Part shown: positions 1 through 6,949 of the stretch, piece after piece
Numbering within the stretch: the stretch's first letter is position 1
Layout: the number at the start of each line of letters is the position of its first letter
Source of the DNA: Micromonospora sp. MP36
GTDB lineage: Bacteria; Actinomycetota; Actinomycetes; Mycobacteriales; Micromonosporaceae
Direction of reading: 5' to 3'
Length of the DNA stretch: 64,000 bases
Assembly: GCF_008119785.1 (NCBI RefSeq)
Contig: NZ_VSFA01000008.1
Span: 1-64,000 of the forward strand
Program-made: the position numbers and the translations under genes
The notes under the pieces: generated by a model
What the model was told of the DNA's origin: nothing
Databases searched by the model: none
The model's input: the letters and a program-made list of their open reading frames with translations, nothing else

Positions 1-10
1 GAAACGCCCA

Positions 11-27
11 GTTAGAGATCGTTTCAG
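11..27 (+). repeat. Left terminal inverted repeat of the IS element
   Basis: The 17 bases are the exact reverse complement of 834-850, defining the left end of the element. Confidence 0.9.
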
Positions 28-812
28 TTTGAGTTGTGGAGTCTTCGCAGGCAGATGGCTGCGTAGGCCAGGCTCAGGAGGGCCTGGTGGATGTCGACGG
101 CGTTCGTAGGGGGTTTGGAGTTGTTTGAAGGCATGTAGCCAGGCGAAGCTAGGTTCAACGACCCATCGTCGTTGCCGCGGCCGGAGCGGTGGGCAGTGCC
201 GCGGGGGACGACGGCCGGGGTGATCCCGCGGATTGGTGGGATAGCGTCGACCAGAGGGACGAGCTGGGCGAGCTCGTAGCAGTTCCCGCAGGCCAGGGTC
301 ACCGCCCGGGGCGTGCCGTTCCTGTCGATTCAGGAGGTGCTCGCTGCCGGGCTGACCCCAATCACCGCGCTCGGCCCGACGTAGTCCCTCTTTGGGCGCC
401 CGTACGTGCGTGGCGTCGACCATCGCGTACGCCAGGTCCAGGGCGCCGATGGCGCGGAGCTCGGCCCGAAGCACCTCGTGCAGAAGCCGTTGCACCCCGG
501 CTCTGCCAGCGCGCAAGCCGCCGCCAACACGTGGATTCGGATACCCCAAATGCCGAGGTCGGCAGCTGCTGCCACGGGACCGCGGTGCGCAGCATGAACA
601 AGACCCCACCAGGGCTGCTCGGACATCACGAGCCAACCGTCCCGGGTACCGGAAACCGGCTTGGACGAGCCGGGATCAGCGGCCCGAGCCCGCTCCCACA
701 GCCCGTCAACGATTTGCCTCGCACGCACGCCACATCGGTCTACAACCATGTCCCGCGGCCCCGGTCGCCGTCCGCGACCGTCAGGCCCGGTCTGCCTCTC
801 CGCGCCGTCCAC
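24..812 (-). pseudogene. IS5-type transposase, frameshifted remnant
   Basis: Read on the minus strand, recognisable transposase pieces occur in order but in different frames: RTAVPWQQLP and STCWRRLARWQSRG from the N-terminal DUF4096-like half; a VDATHVRA-like DDE stretch; RWVVEPSFAWLHAFKQLQ, the usual RWVVERTFAWL motif; and the C-terminal DIHQALLSLAYAAICLRRLH. An intact IS5 transposase of this group is about 260 residues in one or two frames. Here at least three frame changes are needed, so no functional transposase is expected. The identification rests on recalled family motifs, not an alignment. Confidence 0.8.
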
Positions 813-833
813 GACTGAAAGCTCGGTCTCCGC

Positions 834-850
834 CTGAAACGATCTCTAAC
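834..850 (-). repeat. Right terminal inverted repeat of the IS element
   Basis: The 17 bases are the exact reverse complement of 11-27. The TAG stop codon of the minus-strand flavoprotein gene (846-848) lies inside this repeat. Confidence 0.9.
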
Positions 851-1358
851 TGCCAGGAGGGCCTTGCGTGTGGCCTTGGAGCAGGGACACCACCGCCCGC
901 CAGTCCACATCGGGCGACAGCGGTGCCGTGATGACGTGCGCCTTCCAAAGCAGTCGCAGATGACGGTCATAGCTCGGGTGGGCGGCAAGCTGTGGCTTAA
1001 CGTTCGGGAACGCGTAGACCGGCACGTCTGCGCCGAGCGCCTCGTTGATGATGCCGAGCGCGAGGCTATCGTTGATCCCCTGCGCCCACTTGTTGATGAC
1101 GTTGAACGTGGCCGGCACGACGGCTACGGCGGTCGCCGAAGGATGCAGCTCCGGATCCCCGGGCATGCGCCACTCGAACCGGACCGGATAGCCGGTCTGC
1201 CGGGCCAATGCCTCTCGGTCGATCCATGTTGCCGCGGTCGGCGTAGCGGTAAGGCAGACGGCCCAGCCGTCCTCCTGCAACAGCTCAATTAGTTCGCCGA
1301 TGCGCAGCACGGGAGGCGCGGCGCAGACGACCAGAGCCAGCAAGCCTCGTTGAGTCAT
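846..1358 (-). CDS. Flavoprotein (phosphopantothenoylcysteine-decarboxylase-like fold)
   Basis: This 170-residue protein resembles the actinobacterial flavoproteins of the PPC-decarboxylase (Flavoprotein, PF02441) superfamily. Visible marks are an N-terminal beta strand LLALVVCAAPPV followed by a helix, the FMN-binding-type stretch VVPATFNVINKWAQGI, and the LALGIINEAL helix. The ATG at 1356-1358 overlaps the stop of the upstream XRE gene in an ATGA, so the pair is translationally coupled. The last residue is followed by a TAG that belongs to the inverted repeat of the neighbouring IS element, so the natural C-terminus has probably been replaced, though only a few residues seem lost compared with the usual 170-190. 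The substrate is unknown. Such proteins often sit beside XRE-TPR regulators in actinomycetes. Confidence 0.82.
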   Translation of the reverse strand: MTQRGLLALVVCAAPPVLRIGELIELLQEDGWAVCLTATPTAATWIDREALARQTGYPVRFEWRMPGDPELHPSATAVAVVPATFNVINKWAQGINDSLALGIINEALGADVPVYAFPNVKPQLAAHPSYDRHLRLLWKAHVITAPLSPDVDWRAVVSLLQGHTQGPPGS

Positions 1359-2599
1359 GCGAGCAGCCCCGCCCGCTCTGCGAGCGGCCGTAGCCCCGGC
1401 GTCGTCACTCGTCGCTCCTTTGCAAGCAGGTCGAGTAAAAGGGTGCGGGCCTGCACGTTGGTGTGGACCACCTCGGCGGCGACCCGCTCGGCTTCGAGCA
1501 GATGCAGCACCGATATCGACCTGTCGCCAGCCGACATCAACGCCGCTGCCGCCAGGTCGACATGAACCTGTGCCCTTCGGCCGACCAGCACCGTCGGCAG
1601 TCGCGAGGTGTCGAGGCGCGTTCCGATCTCCAGCGCTTGATCCGCATTCCCCGCTCGGACCGCAGCGGAGACCGCGTGAATGACAACGTTCGTCGGACCG
1701 AAGCCGGTCCACAGCCGGTTGTGGTCGGCGCCGAGCGTCGTTGCCAGCCCCTCGGCCTGCGCCAGGAACCGAGCTGCATCCTTCGGCTTGCCCTGTCCAG
1801 CCGTCATTATTGCGGCCCGAAGCAGCAGGGCTCCGTGAGCGGAGAGCAGATCAGGATCCGTCGTAGGCCCAGTAGATGCCAAGCGGTCGATGCTGCTCCA
1901 CAGGACCTGTTCGGCTTCGGTCGCCCTCCCGGGCAGCCGCATGAGAGCGCAGGCTGCCTGGTACGCCGCGACGGCCGCCAACGCCTGGTCGTCGGCGAGC
2001 CTGGCGGCGGTGGAACCTCGGTCGGCGGTGAGCAGAGCGGTATCGCGGTCCCCGACCTTGGCGGCAAGCTTCGACGCCGCGATGTACGCGGCGGCGAGCA
2101 GCCGAAAAGCGCTCCCGCGATGCAGCCCGGTCGACCGCCTGGACAGCTCCGTCGCCTGGCTGAGCACGTCGGGCAGCAGTCGAGCAGCCAACGTGTAGCT
2201 CGCCCGCTGATAGAGGTTGTGCACCCGGCCCACAGAGCGCCGCACCTCGACAAGGGACTGAGGCGGCCGAGCGGGGGTCGCCAGGTAGCTGGTGAGGAAG
2301 ATCCGGAGGCCTTTCAGCAGCTCCGTCCGGGCAGCGCTGGAAGCAGGATGGCTCTCATCTCCCATGGCTTGCCCTCGATGCGTTGCCACTGACACGTCGA
2401 CGAGCATGTCATCGAACTGTTCGAGCGTAACTCCCAGGGCAGCGGCGATTCGGGTTCGGTGCCATGGCTGCGGATCAGTCTCGGCGTTCTCCCAGCGCAC
2501 GACGGTTGACCGCTCCACGCCGAGGATGTCGGCCAGCCGCTCCTGGCTGTACCCGAGAGCCTTGCGCCGCTGACAGAGCCGGTGTCGCTTCAGGGCCAC
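1355..2599 (-). CDS. XRE-family regulator with C-terminal TPR-like region
   Basis: A predicted 414-residue DNA-binding regulator. Residues about 5-65 form a lambda-repressor-like HTH (LCQRRKALGYSQERLADILG then ERSTVVRWENAETDPQPW). The remaining 330 residues are alpha-helical and alanine/leucine-rich, consistent with the TPR-like sensor region of actinobacterial XRE proteins. I chose the GTG at 2599 because a GGAGGGAG ribosome site lies six bases upstream and the HTH begins directly after it; no ATG is available nearby. It overlaps the downstream flavoprotein start by four bases, so the two probably form one regulatory unit. The ligand and target genes cannot be read from sequence. Confidence 0.88.
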   Translation of the reverse strand: MALKRHRLCQRRKALGYSQERLADILGVERSTVVRWENAETDPQPWHRTRIAAALGVTLEQFDDMLVDVSVATHRGQAMGDESHPASSAARTELLKGLRIFLTSYLATPARPPQSLVEVRRSVGRVHNLYQRASYTLAARLLPDVLSQATELSRRSTGLHRGSAFRLLAAAYIAASKLAAKVGDRDTALLTADRGSTAARLADDQALAAVAAYQAACALMRLPGRATEAEQVLWSSIDRLASTGPTTDPDLLSAHGALLLRAAIMTAGQGKPKDAARFLAQAEGLATTLGADHNRLWTGFGPTNVVIHAVSAAVRAGNADQALEIGTRLDTSRLPTVLVGRRAQVHVDLAAAALMSAGDRSISVLHLLEAERVAAEVVHTNVQARTLLLDLLAKERRVTTPGLRPLAERAGLLA

Positions 2600-2849
2600 G
2601 CCCGATCTCCCTCCGTTCTGCCGCAACTGTAGTAACACCCCGTTGATCGCGTGGGCACGCAGACGCCTCATTTCTGCGTCACACAGGCCCCTTCGACGCT
2701 GTAGTTCCTGGTCAGCTCCTCGCCGAGGCTGGGTGCATGGCCCGGGGCGGGTGCTGGGCTCCGGTGATTCCGCGTCCCCCGTCGCGGATCCGCCGTCCCC
2801 GCCCGCCCTGGTGCCGCTCCACGCACCACGACGCCGGAGGCGCCCAACG

Positions 2850-3125
2850 ATGTCCGCCGTACTCGCCGACTTTTCCGTCCTCAACCCGGTCACCGATGAG
2901 GACCTGGCTCTCGCCGCGCGGGCGGTCCGCGTCCACGCGCCGGAGCCTTGGCCGCACGGCCTGCTCTGCCGCAGCGAATGCTTCCCGTACCCGTGTCGCC
3001 TGGCCCGCGGGGGCCACGCCGCCCTCGACTCTGCCGGCCTCACCGCCGAGCAGCTGACCGCGGGCCTCGTCGGGGACCAGCGCGAGGCCGAGGAGCAGGG
3101 CCAGGCCAAGGACCAGACACGATGA
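2850..3125 (+). CDS. Small cysteine-containing hypothetical protein
   Basis: A 91-residue protein without a function I recognise. Its centre holds a conserved-looking motif, PWPHGLLCRSECFPYPCRLA, with three cysteines spaced C-x3-C-x4-C, which could bind metal or form a disulfide. The C-terminus is charged and helical. The ATG follows CGCCCAACG with only a weak ribosome site. Its TGA overlaps the ATG of the globin/reductase gene (ATGA), the start of a three-gene chain to 4563, so a role together with that redox protein is likely. No signal peptide is seen. Confidence 0.65.
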   Translation: MSAVLADFSVLNPVTDEDLALAARAVRVHAPEPWPHGLLCRSECFPYPCRLARGGHAALDSAGLTAEQLTAGLVGDQREAEEQGQAKDQTR

Positions 3126-4318
3126 CGGAGCCGGAGGCACGCGAGGCGGTGGCCCGCTGGCTGAGCCTGGTGGCGGCGGACGCGGAGCTGTCCCCGTACC
3201 TGATCGCGGTGGACTGGGACCGCCTGAAGGCGCACCTGGCGCGGTCGCTGACCAGCGCGACCGGCGGCGAGCGCGAGGTCCCGCGCCTGGGCTGGTCGGA
3301 GGCGCAGCACCGGCGCGCGGTCGACTACCTGCTCGGGGTCCTGGAACGGCACCACGAGCGGAGCGTCGCGCGCTTCTGGGAGGCGGTGGAGGACCGCTGC
3401 CCGGGCCTGCTGCCGGAGCGGGAGGCGCCGCTGCTCCACGCCGCGCTGCACCAGCTTGCGAGCGGAGCCGGCGACCGCCCCAACAGGTTGGCGCTGCTGG
3501 CGGTGCTCGGCCGCGCGTACCGTCGCTATGGCCTGCGCCCGGCGCACGCCGCCGTCATCGACGGCGCGCTACCGGCCGCGGTGCCGTGGCAGAAGGTCGA
3601 GCGGGCCGCGGCGCGGATGGGCGACGGCCTGGCCTGGTGGCCGGCCGAGGTCATCGGCCACGACCGGGCCTGCGATGGCGTCGCCATCCTGACGGTACGG
3701 CCGTGGCGGCGGCTGCCGTTCCGGCCCGGCCAGGCGGTGCCGGTGTGTACGCCGCGCCGGCCCGGGCAGTGGCGCTGGCTCTGCCCGGCGAACGCGCCAC
3801 GCCCGGACGGCACCGTCGAGCTGCACGTCCGCGCGGTGCCCGGCGGCGCCGTCTCCACCAGCCTGGTGCACGAGGTACGCCCCGGCGAGCTGCTGCACCT
3901 CGGCCCGCCCGTCGACACCGGGCTGAGCCTGGTCGACGGTGACCTGCTGCTGGTGGCCGGAGGCACCGGGCTGGCGCCGCTGCGCGCCCTGGTCGAGCAG
4001 GTCGCCGCCGACCCGGGCGGCCGGCGGGTGACCCTGGTCGTCGGGGCCCGCTCGGTGGAGAGCCTGTACGACGCGGTCACCCTCGACAAGCTGCGCCACG
4101 ACTGGCTGACGATCGTGCCGGCGTTCTCCCACGACCCGCTCGCCGAGCCGGGAGAGCGGGGCGACGCGCTCACCGTCGCCCTCGACCATCTACGCCCCGA
4201 CCAGGCGGTGTATGTGTGCGGGCCGCCGGCGATGCTGGCCGGGTCGCGGCTGCGGCTGCTCGCCGCCGGGGTGCCCGGCGAGCGGATCCACCTGCCGGAA
4301 CGGATCCCGTGGCGATGA
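3122..4318 (+). CDS. Globin-like / ferredoxin-reductase-type oxidoreductase
   Basis: This 398-residue protein combines an N-terminal helical region with a C-terminal FAD/NAD(P)H reductase module. Near residues 15-60 the stretch DAELSPYLIAVDWDRLKAHL resembles truncated globins. A second helical block with RLALLAVLGRAYRRYGL resembles the end of a flavohemoglobin globin domain, but I cannot assign proximal or distal haem residues with certainty. The reductase part shows the FAD-binding RPWRRLPFRPGQAV, the NAD(P) motif LLLVAGGTGLAPL and the terminal CGPPAML. By analogy with flavohemoproteins it could transfer electrons to haem for NO or O2 chemistry. It overlaps both neighbours by four bases. Confidence 0.82.
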   Translation: MTEPEAREAVARWLSLVAADAELSPYLIAVDWDRLKAHLARSLTSATGGEREVPRLGWSEAQHRRAVDYLLGVLERHHERSVARFWEAVEDRCPGLLPEREAPLLHAALHQLASGAGDRPNRLALLAVLGRAYRRYGLRPAHAAVIDGALPAAVPWQKVERAAARMGDGLAWWPAEVIGHDRACDGVAILTVRPWRRLPFRPGQAVPVCTPRRPGQWRWLCPANAPRPDGTVELHVRAVPGGAVSTSLVHEVRPGELLHLGPPVDTGLSLVDGDLLLVAGGTGLAPLRALVEQVAADPGGRRVTLVVGARSVESLYDAVTLDKLRHDWLTIVPAFSHDPLAEPGERGDALTVALDHLRPDQAVYVCGPPAMLAGSRLRLLAAGVPGERIHLPERIPWR

Positions 4319-4563
4319 CCGTCTACCGCAGCCGCCACGCCCTGCGCGGCCCGTTCACCCCTGACCGGATCGCCACGCTGCGGCTTCCGACAGCCAGGCG
4401 GGGCTACCGCGTCGACGAGGTCGACGCGCTGCTGCACCGGCTCGCCTACGAGCTGCACCGGCGCACGGGCGAGCGGGACGAGGCGCGTGCCGAGAACCAA
4501 CGGATCAAGGACGCCCTGCGGAGGTGGCAGTCGGCCGAGGCGGCACGGAGGCTCGGCTCCTGA
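4315..4563 (+). CDS. DivIVA-domain-containing small protein
   Basis: This 82-residue protein carries the DivIVA-type motif RRGYRVDEVDALLHRLAYEL (compare GYdxxEVDaFL) followed by a heptad-like helix rich in E, R and A. That predicts a coiled coil that might dimerise or recognise the cell pole or septum. It is much shorter than Wag31/DivIVA itself, so it is an accessory protein rather than the growth-pole organiser. Its ATG overlaps the reductase stop (ATGA). The link between a DivIVA-like helix and a globin/reductase is unusual and unexplained. Confidence 0.8.
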   Translation: MTVYRSRHALRGPFTPDRIATLRLPTARRGYRVDEVDALLHRLAYELHRRTGERDEARAENQRIKDALRRWQSAEAARRLGS

Positions 4564-4695
4564 CCGTGGCCGGCCGTCCCGAGGCGGCGATGCTGGACGG
4601 GTCGCAGCTCCCGTTGGCCGCACCGGCCAGCCGGTCGCTCTGGCCGGTCGACGGCTGGATCGAGGCCGCCGGGGCGTCGGGAGCGTGCAGGCGGG

Positions 4696-6135
4696 TCAGG
4701 CGCCGCACAAGTAGACGGGCGGCAGCGTCTGGTCCCGATGGTAGAAGGGCTTCAGCTTCTCGCCTTCGAGCTTGAACTTGATCTTTTTCGGCAACAGTTT
4801 CTGGAGCGCGTCCAGGGCCTCCGAGGACGCCGACACGCCGAACCCACCGCCCACCTTGCCGTCGAGGGTCGCTCCGATGCAGCGGGCCAGCGGGGCGCCG
4901 AGGGCCGAGCCGTTGGTGATGCCGACCGAGAAGACCACCTTGGCGTACGGGCCGGCGAAGGCGGCGGGGATGCCGATGCCGAACTGGACCTTCGTTTCGG
5001 CGGCGAACACCGCCCCGCTGGCCCCGACGGAGAGCCCGGTGATCGAGTCGATGATGCTCCGCTTGACGCTCAGGCTCGGTCCCTTGAGCACTCCGTCGAT
5101 GACACCGATCGGGCCGTCCAACCGCCATTCACCGCCGGCCTTCACGGTGCTGTTCTTCCCGCTGATCGCCGTGCTGGCGACGAACTTCCAGCTCGTGACG
5201 TAGACGAGCGGTTCGCCCGGGATGGGCAGCGGGATCTCGATCGGCACCTCCACCCGGATCTTCCTGTTGTCGGCCGACCCGTTCGCCGCCCCGGCGGCGA
5301 TGTCCATGGCGACGCTCTCGATCCCCTCCAGGGCGAAGGTCGAGTTGCTGTCGACCTTCCCGCCGGCGACCCGGACGTCCGAGCGCACCCGCAGGCTCCG
5401 GTATTTGAGCGAGAAGTCCGCGAAGAACTTGAGATTGTCGTTCTGCTTGCGGCCGACCTTCAGGCCGAGCACGCCCCCGCCCCGGTACGGCTGCACCTCC
5501 CAGTCACCCACCGTGACCGTGGCGGTCCGGGCGGTCTTCGCCGGGGGAAGTTGGCCATCGGAGCCGAGGCGGTAGCCGATCGGCACCGTAGCCCCTTTCA
5601 GGGTTCGCTTCGGGTCGGCGGGCACGCCCGACGCCGCCGGGAGTTCCGGCACCTCCTGCAGGAACGCCTCCGCGTCCCCGATCTCCCGGTCGTCGACGAA
5701 ATGGGCGTCACGGAACACGTCGGTGAGCCCGACCGGGGCGAGGGTGACGGCCACGTCCCCGCCCGTCTGCCGGAGATCCGCGACCCGGCCCACCGCCCGG
5801 CTCGTCGCGTACATGACCTTTCCGACGGCGAGGTCGGCCACGCCCGGCGCGTCGCCCGCGAGGGTCCAGACGACGCCGTCCGCGCTGGCGGACCGGATCA
5901 CCCCGGGCCCGCCGTCGATCAGGACCACGTCGGGCTGGTAGGTGACGGAACCGTTCCGGACCGGACCGTACCCGTAGCTGCGCGCGGCCACCGCCGAGGC
6001 CGCGTCCGTGGGCCGCGACCAGTCCCTCGCACGCCGGCTGCCGCCCGCCGCGCAGCCGGCCACCAGGACGACAACGAGAGCGGCGGCGGCGCGGCGGGCG
6101 AGCGCCGCGACGGTACGGCGGGCGGGCTGAGGCAT
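4696..6135 (-). CDS. Putative secreted lipoprotein of unknown function
   Basis: A 479-residue protein with a type II signal peptide: a basic N-terminus with MPQPARRTVAALARR, a hydrophobic core, and the lipobox LVAG followed by the cysteine. The mature part is rich in beta-type sequence and glycine without a domain I recognise. The C-terminus ends ...LPPVYLCGA, whose cysteine may pair with an internal one. The ATG at 6135 has a good GGAGGAAT ribosome site. It lies 52 bp downstream of a second lipoprotein gene on the same strand, so the two are probably co-transcribed and act at the outer face of the membrane. Confidence 0.75.
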   Translation of the reverse strand: MPQPARRTVAALARRAAAALVVVLVAGCAAGGSRRARDWSRPTDAASAVAARSYGYGPVRNGSVTYQPDVVLIDGGPGVIRSASADGVVWTLAGDAPGVADLAVGKVMYATSRAVGRVADLRQTGGDVAVTLAPVGLTDVFRDAHFVDDREIGDAEAFLQEVPELPAASGVPADPKRTLKGATVPIGYRLGSDGQLPPAKTARTATVTVGDWEVQPYRGGGVLGLKVGRKQNDNLKFFADFSLKYRSLRVRSDVRVAGGKVDSNSTFALEGIESVAMDIAAGAANGSADNRKIRVEVPIEIPLPIPGEPLVYVTSWKFVASTAISGKNSTVKAGGEWRLDGPIGVIDGVLKGPSLSVKRSIIDSITGLSVGASGAVFAAETKVQFGIGIPAAFAGPYAKVVFSVGITNGSALGAPLARCIGATLDGKVGGGFGVSASSEALDALQKLLPKKIKFKLEGEKLKPFYHRDQTLPPVYLCGA

Positions 6136-6187
6136 CGGATTCCTCCCCGGTCGGCTGCGTGCGGGGACCGGGCGGCGCCGGTCGGGG

Positions 6188-6727
6188 TCAGATGCGCCCG
6201 GCCGCCGTCCTGGCCAGGTCGGCCAGGGGCTGCCGGAATTTCGCCGGGTCGTCGAGCCGGACCAGCCGGATCGAGAACCAGACCCCCGACGCCTGGACGA
6301 ACACCGCTCCGTCCTCGGCGTACGCCTCGTCACCCACGCCGGGCAGCGGCTTCAGGTCGTGGCCGAGTTCGCGTTCGATGTCGAGGAACTTCTTGGCGCC
6401 GTCGCCGACGAACACCTCCACCTGGGCGGTGGGCCCGGTGACCGGCCCGGTGTAGGTGCACGTCTCGCGGACCGGCACCGCATCCTGCAGCTTCGTCCCG
6501 GCCAACTGCTCGGCTTCCTTCTTGGTCACCAGCGAGCAGGCGTCAACGGTCGGGGCGGCCGGTGCGTCGCTCGGCGGGGTGCCCGTCGCGGAACCATCCG
6601 CCGTGGGCGTGTCGGTCGCCGGGGCCGCGCGGTCGCCGCTCGCCGGTGGGGCGCCGTCGTCTGAGCCGCCGCAGCCGGCGAGCAGGAGCACGGCCGCGCA
6701 GGCCGCGGGCAGGATCAGTCGGCGCAC
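6188..6727 (-). CDS. DUF3558-like lipoprotein
   Basis: A 179-residue lipoprotein with signal MRRLILPAACAAVLLLAGC, a Pro/Ala/Thr-rich linker to about residue 60, and a globular part starting VDACSLVTKKEAEQLAG, the pattern of DUF3558 lipoproteins of actinomycetes (a cysteine, then a helix, then a second cysteine RETCTY). It is the first gene of a two-gene minus-strand unit with the large lipoprotein. The molecular role is not known. The ATG is preceded by a GGAAGG ribosome site seven bases away. Confidence 0.8.
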   Translation of the reverse strand: MRRLILPAACAAVLLLAGCGGSDDGAPPASGDRAAPATDTPTADGSATGTPPSDAPAAPTVDACSLVTKKEAEQLAGTKLQDAVPVRETCTYTGPVTGPTAQVEVFVGDGAKKFLDIERELGHDLKPLPGVGDEAYAEDGAVFVQASGVWFSIRLVRLDDPAKFRQPLADLARTAAGRI

Positions 6728-6949
6728 TGGAGGTTCCTTCCAGGGGGATCGCTGCGGTCTTGAGACCGGACCACAGCCGAACCGTATGGGCTCCCGGCCG
6801 TCGCGGAATCGGGGATTTCCCTACGCGTCCACGAGCGAGCCGCGCACGAGGCACCGGCATTGCCTGGAGCCGGGCAGCCTGAGTCGCCATGCCGACAGGT
6901 ACGCAGGGATGCGGGGCACTCGTCGGGGATAGTGGCGAAGGTGGCGACC

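Larger units (their letters stand above)
11..850. mobile_element. IS5-family-like insertion sequence, decayed
   Basis: An 840-bp element is bounded by perfect 17-bp inverted repeats, GTTAGAGATCGTTTCAG at 11-27 and its exact reverse complement at 834-850. Size and the transposase fragments inside fit the short IS5 (IS427/ISL2-type) elements. The transposase lies on the minus strand and is broken by frameshifts, so the copy is probably immobile by itself although its ends are intact. No clear target-site duplication is visible next to the ends (left flank ..CCCA, right flank TGCC..). The right end abuts the 3' end of the flavoprotein gene. Confidence 0.85.

Noticed and set aside
2643..2849. Earlier start for the small cysteine-containing protein
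   Set aside because: The upstream part is Arg/Pro-rich with no ribosome site. The ATG at 2850 begins the compact protein.
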